From contig NC_091675.1 in the NCBI RefSeq assembly GCF_042453785.1, positions 446,501 through 510,500 on the forward strand: a stretch of DNA of 64,000 nucleotides, in the 5' to 3' direction. Shown piece after piece: positions 43,152 through 55,313 of the stretch. How positions within the stretch are numbered: position 1 is the first letter of the stretch; each line of letters starts with the position of its first letter. A program made the translations under genes and the position numbers. Source of the stretch: Malus domestica. Taxonomy: Eukaryota; Streptophyta; Magnoliopsida; Rosales; Rosaceae. The notes beneath the pieces are model-generated. The model ran no database searches and had not been told where the DNA came from. It saw only the letters and a program-made list of their open reading frames with translations.

Positions 43152-44499
43152 TGGTTAAGATCGAGTCTGGACCCAAAAAAAGTTCGAGCCATAGATTTTT
43201 CTGAAGCGAAGCTGTCAGATGGTATTCATTTATTAACAACCCAAATAAATATTTAGCTGTCAAAAATTAATGTTACTCTTATCATATTTTTTACATTATA
43301 TTTGCACCACCTCTTTTAATAATGATGGGACTTAGATGTGTTGTTAGGCTCTACCTCAATTAAAGAAGTGATACAGATGTTATATGAAAAATAGAGAATA
43401 TTTTTGTTCACCACCCTATTTATCAACGTTGAATGAGTTTAAATTTTGATATTTGTGTAGTGGATAAACAGAAATTACAAAATTTAAACTCATTAGGTTC
43501 GATTTCCGCCAAATATAAAATTGAACCACATTATTTTGACAAATTCATTGTAAGACTAAGCTCACTCCCTACCTTTAATATACATACAATCGTTTGCTCA
43601 AAACATAAATAATAACAATATACAATAATGTGCATTACCAGTATTTGAGATGGTAAGTGTAAGTGTGTAACGTCACTCTTCTTTGGTTGTTCTAAATTTC
43701 AACATGCAATAAATATTTAGGTGGCTTAATTGGGCTCTCCAGGCTGAGATATATAACTGACAAGATAATAAGAGCACCCCATCCCCCCGGCGCCCGACCA
43801 CCCACCATGCCAGATATAAAATAATATTACAATTCTCAACTAAAGCATAATTTATGCATATGTGATTAAACTAATGCTATTTTACGTGTTGATGGCCGTC
43901 TAATCAATTAAAGAGGGAGCTCGATGCTTAACCACCACCACGGCGGCTCTTAATTGCTTGATGAGGAAGTTGTTTGGCGGGGGATCGTACCCTCTTGATA
44001 TACAGTTGAGAATTCATAAATATCAAATCAATCAATGTTGCGCGTCACTCTTAATTATAAGCTCTACTTTAAAGATATGTGGCATGCAGGGCATCTGCTT
44101 GTAAATTTCGTGGTGTGGCTCTGCATGTGAATATGATGCAGTTGGAAGTTGACTTATAACTAAATGAGGATCGGTAGATTATGTGACACGTCTCGATCCT
44201 AATATTTTTAGAACATCAAGATAGGTACGTGCTAGCCGACATCCGAAGATGACGAAAATCATTTATTAAATACAAATGCTGATAACAAGAATAATTAAGA
44301 CTTATAAATTTAGGAACGTGTTTAGAACATACAACTAACTAGAACACTAAAAGAAATAATATAAAATTGAATGAACAAAGGAATGGGTCCTACACCGAGA
44401 TGACTCGAAAATGCAGATGCAGAAGTGCCTTAAAGCAGGGATTGTACGCCTCGATTCTAAGTCCTGAAGGGGCGCAAAACAAACATGAGTGGACGAAGT

Positions 44500-44539
<40 letters not shown>
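43152..44539. other. Intergenic, with edge of an older repeat and (AT)n tract
   Basis: No gene. From about 44183 (tgtgacacgtctcgatcc) the sequence looks like the edge of an older LTR-type repeat that continues beyond 48332. A (TA)n microsatellite at about 44502-44539 is the target of the next LTR element. Confidence 0.45.
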
Positions 44540-44543
<4 letters not shown>

Positions 44544-44891
44544 TGTACCTTACTTAGGGTCTCCGTATTTAGATCTTGTATAAATACTCAGGGGACTCAA
44601 ATGTAATTATGTAATAAAGGAATGGGCAAATATGTAATAAGTGATGAACCCTTATTCTATAAAATGACCCCTCACCCTCACAATTAGGGAGAGCCTCCTC
44701 ACTTCCAGAGGCCTCATTCTCACCTCACAAACTCTCTCTCCCCCACAATCCTCTCAGAGAAATACAATATCAGTGTGGACGTAGCCCAAACATTGGGGTG
44801 AACCACGATACCTCCTGTGTTATTTACTTCCTTGCAGATTCACGGTCGGATTTACGTTGTTCCAAGACCTCTCTGGTTTTGTGCATCAACA
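44540..44891 (+). repeat. 5' LTR of the LARD element
   Basis: 352 bp, TGTTTGTACC...GCATCAACA. It contains ttattctataaaatga (TATA-like) and gtggacgtagcccaaacatt, shared with the right LTR. Confidence 0.85.
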
Positions 44892-45786
44892 TTTGGCGCC
44901 GTCTGTGGGAATCGACACGAAAAACTATGTCGGTTCTCTTTCATTTTTTCACCTTCACCGTGAATCTGCAAAATCTGCAAAAAAAAACCAAGAAAACCAA
45001 ACACCACGCCAATATTCTAATTTGTCCTCCTCATTGCCAGTGCTTTTCCACTTACTTTCCGATCCACTTTCTCTTGCTTAGACTGGACTCTATCTCCTCT
45101 GCCATCCATAGCGTCTGCAAGCTTTCTCAAAGCGATCTCGTCCCTCTATTTCTCCTGCTCAAAGCAACAATCAGCAGCTAGAGCAAACCAACCACCCACA
45201 TGTCTCTCCTTTCTCCCGACGATTCAAAACAGTACACTTCTCCTCTCTCAGCTACCCCTAGAGTTTCTCTCTCTCCAATGGCATTGGTGCAGAGCTACCT
45301 CTCTGCTTTTTCTTCCATAACCTCGTGGTATTCGACTTCGTTTTCTTCGCCGTCGTTGGCCTTCTCTTCCATCGCCACCACTACACCCGTTTCCGTCGGT
45401 AGATCGCCGTAGTGTCGCTGGAAATGCTACGGAGATGGGAGAATTCGCTTCCAACAGTCTGTATGCTGAGCGATGGTTCAACAGGTTGTTCCCGGAGCTA
45501 CTGTTGTTTATGCTAAGGAAATGGAAAGGCTTTCCGCTAAAGAATCGCTTCTTCTCGCCACTTTTTTTTCTGGAGGCCTTTTGACGCAGATATTTGACTT
45601 TGAGCAGCGGAAGAGGCAACTAAGGTGAGGTTAAACCCACTTCTATTTTCTGAACTTCCCGGCGCAAGAGACGAAATAGACGGTGGATTTAGAGGACCGT
45701 CAACGCTTCCAGAAAATTTCGAAAGGAAAACAGTGTCCAAGTTCTGAATCACATCGAGGAGGGCAGGGTCGCCATTCCTAATCCTA

Positions 45787-46110
45787 TTGAGCACGGTGGA
45801 TACGCCAACGGGGTACTTTGACGGAGCTCTGGGAAGAATGAGCACCATATACACGGCGAAAGCCAAGATTCAAGCTACCCAAAATTCTGATGCGAACCTC
45901 AATTTTCCAACTAGGATGGTGGAGCTCATGGGTACTCTGGAGCAAATCACGAAGGCTGAGCACTTGATCAATGAAGTTCTTGTTGAGGCTGAATCAGGAG
46001 GTCCTGCCATAGCTTCTAGAAGGTAAACAATACAAGCTGGCGATGAACAATATGTTACAAAGATTCCTAACGACAAGGTTGGGCTTGTAATTGGTAAAAT
46101 AGAAGGAATC
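45787..46110 (+). pseudogene. Captured KH-domain gene fragment
   Basis: One plus-strand frame with a single stop reads KIQATQNSDANLNFPTRMVE, then LMGTLEQITKAEHLINEVL, then (after TAA at 46024) GDEQYVTKIPNDKVGLVIGK. This is the end of one KH domain and the I-G-x-x-G start of the next. It matches the plant far-upstream-element-binding-protein type in which KH domains follow each other at this spacing. The second domain is cut off soon after LVIGK. With no host introns visible and an LTR element around it, it is a transduced fragment, not a gene. The neighbouring minus-strand frame at 46431-46290 may be a second captured fragment that I do not recognise. Confidence 0.65.
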
Positions 46111-46724
46111 AATCATGACGCTAGGAAGAGAACAAAAGCAAAAGCAAGTATGTGCAGGTGAAGATGTATGTAGGTGGAAAAGAAAAAAAAAAGACTGAGT
46201 GAGAAAGGTGCGGTGGAAAAGAGGAAAGAAAAAGTTGAATAAAGGAAAAAGAGGAAAGAGGAAAGCACTTGGATAAGTATACTGACCTTTCATCATGCAT
46301 ATTCCCATTTTGAAAAACCCATCCGGAGAACATGCAAAAGTATCAAAGTATGAAAGACCATGCCTACTGACCAAACCTGCCTTCACGTGAAGTTTTCCTC
46401 CAACAGCTGCACATGTTATCCCACTATCCAACTATATCTGGAGCAGCTGTTTTGAATGATGTAATTTATTTTTCTTATCTTTCGGAGACATCTGTATAAA
46501 CCCCATCAGAGGGTAGTAAAAAAAAATGGCAAAGCCCAAAATAATGGGCTAGAATGTTATGTGGAGGGCGAAGGCCCATATGCCCAAAAGAGCCAGGTCC
46601 ACTACTATCACCAACCATGTGATCACAAATACGCCCAGTACTTCAAAATTATTCGGCATCCTGCCTCTATTATCACCAACCAGGTTGATCAAAAGTATGT
46701 CTAGTACTCCAAAATTATACATGA

Positions 46725-47115
46725 ACATTACTCATGTTAATCATACATAAACATTCATGAGCATCACTCATGTCAATCATACATAAACATTCATGACCAT
46801 CATTCATGTCAACATTCAACATTCATGAGCATCACTCATGTCAACATTCATAAGCATCACTCATGTCAATCAACACAAACATTCATGAGCATCACTCATG
46901 TCAATCAGCTTCAAAAGCTTCATTTACAGAGCTCTAGCTTCAAAAGCTTCATTTACAAAAGCTCTAGCTTCAAAAGCTTCATTTACAGAGCTCTAACTTC
47001 AAAAGCTTCATTTACAAAAGCTCCAGCTTCGAAAGCTTCATTTACAGAGCTCTAGCTTCAAATGCTTCATTTACAAAGCTCTAGCTTCAAAGCTTCACTT
47101 GCAAAGCTTCACCTA
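46725..47115. repeat. Two adjacent tandem arrays in the LARD element
   Basis: First array: cattcatgagcatcactcatgtcaa-type units of about 33-36 bp, five to six copies (46735-46910). Second array: agctctagcttcaaaagctt + catttacaaa units of 29-31 bp, about seven copies (46910-47115). The encoded repeats in any frame are low complexity. Confidence 0.82.
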
Positions 47116-47324
47116 CAAAGCTTCAGTGCAGGGTATACAAATACCGCCTCCGAACAACTGCCACTTCGGCCCATACATGGATTCAATTTGAAGTCTCCAG
47201 CCAACAGACTCTATTGACCGAAGGCTTGGGGGACTATATTATGTACCATATATTGGGCCTTAACTGGGCCTCATGAAAAATACTTGGGGAACTTAGCCCA
47301 TTCTTAATGTATTGAGGAGCGAGC

Positions 47325-47760
47325 CCTTATTCTATAAAAGGGACTCCTTCACTTTCATTAGAGAGCACATATTATTCATGTATTGAGGATCGAGCCTTTA
47401 TTCTATAAAAGGGACTCCCTCACTTTCATTAAAGAGCACCCATTATTCATGTACTGAGGAGCGAGCCTTTATTTTATAAAAATAGATCCCCTCACCCTCA
47501 TTAGAGAGCATCGCCACCAACTGAGCAACCGCCTCACCGCGAGCATCACTTCTAACCCATTATTCATATATTGAGGAGCAAGCCCTTATTCTATAAAAAA
47601 GACTCTCTCACCATCATTAGAGAGCACCGCTGCCTACTGAGCAACCGCCTCGCCGCGAGCATCAACTCTAGCCCATCATTTATGTATTGAGGAGCGAGCC
47701 CTTATTCTATAAAAGGGACTTCTTCACCTTCAACGCCACAAGCCGAGCAGCCTCGCAACA
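47325..47760. repeat. Tandem units derived from the LTR
   Basis: Five units contain attgaggagcgagcccttat and ctataaaagggactcc followed by tcattagagagca, at about 47310, 47380, 47450, 47570 and 47690. The same phrase occurs once inside each LTR (44650 and 48020), so the array grew from LTR sequence. Confidence 0.78.
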
Positions 47761-47913
47761 TGTGCTACTTCTAGTTAAGCATCATTTCAGATTGAGCACC
47801 GCCTCATATCGATTAGCAGTCCTAGACGACATCTAGTTACTTCGGCCCACACATAGACTGAATTTCAAGTCTCCAGCCAAAAGACTCTCTTGACTGAAGA
47901 CTTTGGGGACTAC

Positions 47914-48331
47914 TGTTTGTACCATACTTAGGGCATCCGTATTTAGATCTCGTATAAATAGTCGGGGACTCAAATGTAATTATGTAATAAAAGAAGGGGC
48001 AAATATGTAATAAGTGAGGAGCCCTTATTCTATAAAAGGGACTCATCACCCTCACAATTGGAGAGAGCCTCACATCCCCTCTCATATTCAGAGAAGCTCA
48101 TCCTCACATAAGGAAGCCTCTTCACCCCCTCATGCCACTTAGATTAAGAAGAGTTTCTCACCCTCAGAAGCTCTCTCTCCCTCTTTAACATCTCAGAGAA
48201 ATACAACATCAATGTGGACGTAGCTCAAACATTAGGGTGAACCACAACACATCTTGTTTTATTTACATTTCTTGCAGATTTACGGTCGAATTTACGTTGT
48301 TCCAAGACCCCTTTGGTTTTGTGCATCAACA
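47914..48331 (+). repeat. 3' LTR of the LARD element
   Basis: 418 bp against 352 bp on the left; the extra length is an internal insertion around 48090-48190. Same ends as the left LTR. Confidence 0.85.
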
Positions 48332-50570
48332 TATATATATAATATTAAAACAGTTATCAACATACTAACCCCCAAAGTTTTATGAAAACTAATAGCATAA
48401 TAAGTGGTAGATTTTCCGAAAACCCTAACATGCCATAAAAATATCTCGTATATAGTGTGCTAACTAGTGGTATCATAATCACCCATAGGCAGAACATAGA
48501 ACACTTCCTTCACAAGTATCAATCGTCCGCAGGTTCCTATAGCACCCACCCGAAGGCATATATAGTATCAATTGCATGAAGGCTACTACAACACCCACCC
48601 AAAGGCATATATAGTATCAATCGCTCAAAGGCTCCTACAACACCAACCCAAAGGCATATATAGTATCAATTGCTCGAATGCTCCTACAACACCCACCTGA
48701 AGGCATATATAATATTAATCGGCCGAAGGCTCCTACAGCACCCACTCGAAAACACATATATAGTGACCACTAGATACGCACAAAGCCATTGAACATAGTC
48801 TTTCCAAACATAAGTATATATATCTTAAAAACATCTTCATAGTATAAAGTCATCCATCATCTATACTATAAAGAAGTGTTATAAAAACATGTTATATATA
48901 GTGTTATAAAAACATGTTATAGATAGTATATCGTCATCCATTAGATATCCTACAAGAACATGGGTTCAATAGAAAATATGGTATTCCAAAATAAGCTCAG
49001 TATAGCATGATAATCAATTTCTCATAAAACGTAATCATTAAATCATGCTTTTCATGTATGCAGTTCTACTATTAAAATCAATTTCTCATACAACATTTCA
49101 TAAAACATAATCATTAAATCACCATTTTCATGTATGCATTTCTACTATTAAAACATGTATTTTAGAAGGGGTCCACTCACAGATACTTCGCTTCCGAAGA
49201 GCCACGCAAACTAGTGAAGACGGAATCGTTACAATATATGCACCTAAGCACATAAAAAGACCAATTAATAAAATTATATTATAACAATTGAATTTGGGAA
49301 AACGGACATTGGAAACAGATTCAGGACGTCGAATTACCCTAAGAATGGTCCCGAGTAAATTTCATAAAGTCAACACAAAGAATATTCTAGAGAATATTCC
49401 CTAACAGAATATTCCCTAATAGAATATTCCCTAATGAAATATTCCCCATAAAGGGTTTGGGCCGGTTAGGGTTTAGGGTTTGAAAAGTTAAAGGGTTTAG
49501 TGGGCCGAAAGCCCTAGATTAAAAAGGTTGGGCTTTAAGAGTTTGAGTTTAGTTTCAAACAAATAAAATAAATAAATAAAAGGGGTTTGGGCTTTGGGGG
49601 TCACGGGCCTAAGGCCTGAGTTCTAAATGGCCCAAAGGGTTAGGGGTTTAGGCTAAAAAGGTTGGGCCTAAATTCAGATTTAGGTTTGGGTTTAAAAAAG
49701 TTTTGGGTTTAGGCTTGCGTCACAAAAGCCCAAGGTTTGGGCTGGGTTTCTGATTCTGACTCAGGTTTGACCCGTTTAACTTGTGGGTCATCGGACTCCA
49801 CGAAGAAGAAGGCCAGATTTCGGCCGAAAAATTAGACAAACTTTAAACGTTCATAACTTTGTCGATACTCAACGAAATCAAGTGATTAAAAAACGAAAAT
49901 CATAGCTCTCGACGAGGCGAAGAGAATGGTACCTTGCACGATATCTAACTAACCGTGGTTTGGCCAGAAAATGCCTCGAAATCCATAGAGGTCGCACAGA
50001 AACTGGGTAAGATTCAAATGAATATAACTTCTTCAATACTCAGTGAAATTGGGCGAGACGAAAAGATTAATACCTTGCACGCCGACCAACTCGTCATGGT
50101 TTGGCTGGAAACCGTCGAACTCACCAGTAAAACTGGGAAAACACCTCCCCGAGTTGTTCTGCGTCCAACCAGTCTACACAAACATCAAACCTACCTTAAC
50201 GAACCTTAAAACACACCCTACAAGGTTTTAAAGTCTTACCCTTGGCCGTAGACGGCGAAACATGTCGAGGAAGGCTGCACAGTGATGGCAGAGAGAGGAG
50301 CTTGAGGGAGAGGTTCCTCCATTGATCCTGGGTTCATGGGACTCGCAAAGGATATAGGGTGGGGGTGAGGTCGTCGTGTTGTGTAAGTGTGCATGAGTGT
50401 ATGAGTGTATATGTGTATGGGAGCTCAGGGAAGAAATAGCACAGAGAGAGGGAGCACGAGAAATTGAGGTGAGAAGGAGAGTACTGAGAGAGAATAGAGC
50501 TGAGAGGCTTGGGGGACAAAAATCAGGGGGTGGATCCCTTGGGCTCACCAATTAAGATCCAAAAACATTA
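48332..50570. repeat. Older unclassified repeat with minisatellite
   Basis: No gene. At 48525-48770 about five units of 60-62 bp (cctacaacacccacccgaagg followed by catatatagtatcaat) form a minisatellite. From 49165 a different repetitive sequence (ggtccactcacagatacttc) runs on. It includes two similar stretches of the type cgaaaatcatagctctcgac and gaataatacc-like starts, and a pyrimidine-rich end (minus strand) near 50520. I think it is the remnant of the LTR-type repeat interrupted by the LARD element, but cannot classify it. Confidence 0.45.
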
Positions 50571-51691
50571 TTTTTTTTAAATAAAAACCCAAAACTTAGT
50601 AAAATTATAAACTAAATTTGGGAAGGGATTTTACATTATTAATGTATTATAATGGTCGAGATGAAGCAAAATGCGAAAAAATGCTTAAGTTATGTTATCG
50701 AATTAGACGTTGGGGAGCTATGATGGAGAAGCAAACTCTTTTTATCTTTCTTGTTTTTTGAACGGTGATTTTATTCTAACCCAATTAATTAAGAGCTTTG
50801 GGATCAAATTCTATATTTGTGTTCATATATGTGTTTGGCTAAAGTGAAATTCAAATATAGATATGAGATTTGAGTTCAAGGTGAAGCTCGTGCCAGCAAG
50901 TAAAAATGTTATTCAACTAAGAAAGATATTATTTATTTGAGTGCAATCATCTCTGGTGCACATACCTAAATTAATATTTTTCATCCAATGAAAAAACTTG
51001 AATCTTAAAATCCAAAATATAAATATATATAACTAAGAATATAGTCATTGCATAGGTGAAATTTAAAAACTTTAAACCCATCACAATTTTTGAACTCAAA
51101 CATGATAATATAGGTTTCAAATGAGTTGTTTCATTGTCCTTCCTTAATGTAGATAATATCAGTTGTTGAAAAAAAAAAAGTTGTTTCATTGTAGATTCTC
51201 TAAGTTTAACCTCCCCTCATATTGAAAACGTGAATATGATCACATTGTCTAAAGTGAACGTGTTATCACATGTATAATAGAGTTTGATTTTCTCCCATTT
51301 AAATTAATTAAAAGTTAAATAACGCACCATGTAAAACAAATGCAGAAACTCAAAATCCTATACGTGAAATGAAAATCGATTAATTGGAGCCGTCCACGTC
51401 CATTCATGTTTCCTTTTCAAGCCAATCTGAATTTTCTTTCAATTACTCTGTCATTTACTAAACGTGCAATCAGTACATAACATCGTCCACGCCACCTTCT
51501 GTAACTCATTATTTCTAACAGCTCTTGATACAACGATGTGTGCTTGAACGTGAAACTCAATGAAAACAAATGAATTAATTAACTTTAATTAATTTCAATA
51601 ATTTTGTCTAATCAGTGCTCAAATACTGGATAATCATGTTTCATAATTCCGTACAATTTGCTTAATTTAATGATTACTTGTTTGTGTGTGA
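50571..51691. other. Intergenic, AT-rich
   Basis: No coding or repeat structure recognised; a short poly(A) run lies near 51170. It is the 3' flank of the GDSL pseudogene. Confidence 0.5.
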
Positions 51692-51852
51692 TCACGCCAA
51701 GCGGGGGAGATATTTTGTTATGAGTTCGTCGACGATGATTTTGTAGGCGCCCTCAGTCGGATGGTAGCTGTCCCAATATAGATAATGAGAGTCATCCGTA
51801 CACGTCTCTGGCTCGAATCGATTGCACAGAATGGACACCTCCAGCTTCCCAC

Positions 51853-52497
51853 TGTTAGATTAAATGTAGAATTATGGAGAATAATCTGAATAATGACTTT
51901 GAAGTACGACTTGAATCGTTTCCTTAAAGTGTTATTTGCCCCCACTCGAATGAGTTTGCTAAAGGGTTCTTGGCAAATCACTTCCAGGATACAACAAAGT
52001 ATGGAATATTCGATTAGCAAAACCGAATTATATTCCCTTAGAAATAACTAGAAAGAAATTGTATGAATGTGATGAAGAGAGAAAAGAGAGCAAAGAAATT
52101 ATGTAGACAAAAAATTTCTGAATGAATCATTTTCTACTAATGTTACCAATATATATAGAGAGAATTGCACCTTTTAGACATATCCTTTGGTTTTGGGTGT
52201 GCCCTCTCACCATGAGATACAACTAAACATTGCAGCAATGTTTCTAATGGATATATCTGATACAAGAGGTTAATTACCAATAATTACATATGTTGGAAAA
52301 GGGCATGCATCTGTTCGGGATGCATCCTGTTTTTCCACCAAACAATAAAAGGTACGGCAGTTTTCAAATTCCAAAGAATGTGATTGTTGGGTGACTAACC
52401 CAACTCCATCTTCTGACAAACGCCACACTCATATATATATACCTATATATATATATTATTATATATATATATATATATATATTTAAAATATTCAACA
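51853..52497 (-). repeat. 3' LTR (left copy) of the deleted copia element
   Basis: Ends in a (TA)n tract near 52425-52480. Nearly identical to 55314-55952. Confidence 0.9.
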
Positions 52498-53078
52498 ATC
52501 CTTCCCTATTTTAAAAATATATAGAAAATGATATTACAACTCTCTTTTTATAATTATCACAAGCATACCGATATAATCATGCATACAATAAAGGTGTCTT
52601 TCGAATTAAACCTTTAATTAGTGTAAGTGATTCAAAGTTATAACGAATGCGATGGTGACCTAAGTTTAAACCACCTATTCTTATGTTAAAACCGGAATCA
52701 CTACACACATGACTATGTCTTATTTCCTTAAAAAAAATTCTGAACCAATTAAGCACTATTATGGCCTTGTGCTTCATCCTGGTTTCATAAACATTTACAA
52801 GAGAAAACCCAACTCTTGGTAGAAGCGGCACCACTTCTTATGCTCATATAGGTGAGGTTCCTTCCCATGTCCCTGCTACTATAGACATAACTACAAATAA
52901 CCTCATTAAGAGATAAAACTCATCCTCCTAAACGTAGCAGTCTTGCACTGATCATCTTGGAATGAGCTATATAATAATTTTCAGTGCTTTCACAACCACT
53001 TAACAATAACTTGTTATTACCCATTAAACTTTTAAACTAGTGATGTTCTAGACAAAGTCGGGTTACCATTATTGGTGG

Positions 53079-55291
53079 CTAATTTTCAGTAAAGGGTTTT
53101 AGCCCCATTCCACTAGATGTACTAACTACCAAAGCTCTTGAAAGTGCTTTCGTTAACGGATCCGCCAAGTTATTACTTGATTTAACATAAACAATATTAA
53201 TAACTCCATCAGTTATTAATTGCTTGACATATTCATGTCTCAAACTAATATGTCTAGATTTTCCATTGTATACCTTATTGTATGCTCTAGACAAAGTAGC
53301 CTCACTATCACAGTATAAAGAAATGGATGGCATTGGTTGTGGCCACAACTCTATTTCCAATAACAAATTTCTAATCCATTCCGCTTCTTTACCTGCTGCT
53401 GCTAATGCTATAAATTCAGATTCCATAGTTGAATGTGCTATACATGTTTGCTTCTTCGAAGCCCAAGAAATTGCTCCTCCGGCAATTGTAAAAATCCACC
53501 CTGATGTAGACTTATTATCATTAACACTTGTTATCCAACTTGCATCTGAATATCCTTCAAGTACTGCTGGAAACTCAGAGTAAGTTAAACTCAGGTTAAT
53601 AGTTCTTTTAAGATAACCAAAAATTCTATTTATTGCTTTCCAATGAACAGTACCTGGATGACTAGTGTATCTAGAAAGTTTGCTTACTGCAAATGCGATA
53701 TCAGGCCTGGTACAATGCATGGCATACATTAAACTTCCGATTACACTAGCATACTTAAGCTGTGCAACAGACCTACCAGAATTATTAAGCAAAGTTTCAC
53801 TATGGTCATAAGGGGTATTTGCTTCTTTTATTTGTAGATGCTTAAACTTAAGAAGCAATTTTTCTATATAATGTGACTGACACAAAGCGTAGCCCCCACT
53901 ATGCTTCTTTACTTTAATTCCCAAGATAGTATCTACTTCATTCAAATCCTTCATCTTGAATTTTGAATTTAGATACTCTTTAGTTTCAGATACACCTTTC
54001 ATGTTTGTACCAAAAATTAGCAAGTCGTCAACATATAAACATATAACAACACCATAATCATTTGTGAATTTAGAGTATATGCATTTATCAGCACTGTTAT
54101 GTCTAAATCCATATGATAAAATGACAAAATCAAACCTTTCATGCCATTGTTTTGGTGCTTGCTTCAATCCATATAATGACTTTACTAATTTACAAACCTT
54201 CTTTTCATTCCCAGGGAGAACAAACCCTTCTGGTTGTTCCATATAGACTTCTTCATCTAAATCACCATTTAAAAATGTTGTTTTCACATCCATTTGATGC
54301 ACATGCAAATTATATAAAGATGCCAATGCAAACAATATTCTAATTGAAAAACCCATGTCTGATTAGATATTAATGATTCAAATTCATCATCTATAGCCTC
54401 TTTCCAAAAGGCTGCATCTCTTGAAGTCAATGCTTCGCTTAGACTTTTAGGATCATCCGGTATTTTCTTAAGAACCTTTGTTCTATTTTCTTCGACTAAA
54501 AATACAATAGATTGAGATGAAATAAAATCAGAGCCTAGAGTCTTTTCTTTTCTTACCCTTTGTCTTTTCCTTGGTTCATTAACAGTTTCAGACTGTTTTC
54601 TTTTTATATTTGTTTCCTTCGACAATGTGAACTTTAGAGAAATCTTGATTTGCAAAATTCTTATCACGATTTCGAGTTTCCTCTTCAATTTGAATACCCT
54701 TTTGCAAATTCTCCAAACTAATATCTTCCACCATGTGTAGAAGTTTCTTTCTATAGTTATTCCATGTTTGGGGTAATTTTGCCATAATAGCTCCAACTAT
54801 CATAGGATCCAGAATAACTATTTTAAGTTCACGAAGCTTTGAGACCAAGACTAATAATTCATGAACTTGGTCTAGGATGGGTTTGTTATCAAACATAGTG
54901 AATTCATAATATTTGAACATTAAAAATTTATCGGTACCTCTTTTTTCCGTTGTGTACTTGTGTTCAAGTGCTTCCCAAATTTCCTTGGAGATTGAATGTG
55001 TGCATACAAGTCATATAAACGATCAGATAATGTGCCCAAGATGTGTCATCGACATACCAATTCATCTTCTTCACGCTTCTTTCGATCGGCAACTATATTG
55101 TCCGAGTCTTTGTCACTTGGTTCACGAATAGGCTCCAATTTCGGGTCCAACACATATATGACATTTAGAACAGCAAGCATGAAACGCATCTTGTCCTTCC
55201 ATCGGGTGAAATTTGATCCATCAAATTTGTCTAACTTGTAGACATCTTGATTGATAATCTTCAAAGCCATGTTATCAGATTTGTTATCCAT
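53079..55291 (-). pseudogene. Copia gag and partial pol of the deleted element
   Basis: Gag N-terminus at 55291-55046 (KLDKFDGSNFTRWKDKMRFML) continues in another frame at 54920-54588 (MVGAIMAKLPQTWNNYRKKL). It is followed by the front of the reverse-transcriptase domain ([23 protein letters not shown] near 54420). A gap then leads into 54356-53079, an open frame of 425 codons with [39 protein letters not shown], a RNase H domain ([17 protein letters not shown]) and the C-terminal ADPLTKALS. The catalytic YVDD is kept. Gag zinc knuckle, protease and integrase are missing. Confidence 0.88.
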
Positions 55292-55313
55292 GACGAAAAT
55301 AACACTTTAAGAT

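Larger units (their letters stand above)
44540..48331 (+). mobile_element. Large non-autonomous LTR element with captured gene fragment
   Basis: LTRs 44540-44891 and 47914-48331 both start TGTTTGTACC and end GTGCATCAACA. A TATAT flank on each side gives a target duplication inside a TA repeat. Directly after the left LTR is the primer-binding-like sequence TTTGGCGCCGTCTGTGGGAA, widely seen in plant Ty3/gypsy and related LARDs. A purine tract (TTTGGGGAC) precedes the right LTR. The 3-kb interior has no gag or pol motif. It carries a KH-domain gene fragment and two tandem arrays. This is the layout of a LARD/TRIM-like element moved in trans. Confidence 0.85.

Noticed and set aside
46820-47055. 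76-codon ORF rich in SSFKSFIY/ITHVN
   Set aside because: Translation of the tandem arrays in the LARD element; low complexity only.
48525-48770. Regularly spaced repeats resembling a CRISPR array
   Set aside because: The units are contiguous variants of a 60-bp sequence without unique spacers, in a plant genome with no cas genes.
49462-49490. Telomere-like TTAGGGTTTAGGGTTTG
   Set aside because: Only two to three units occur and the surroundings are repetitive GGTTTGGG-rich DNA; not an interstitial telomere array.
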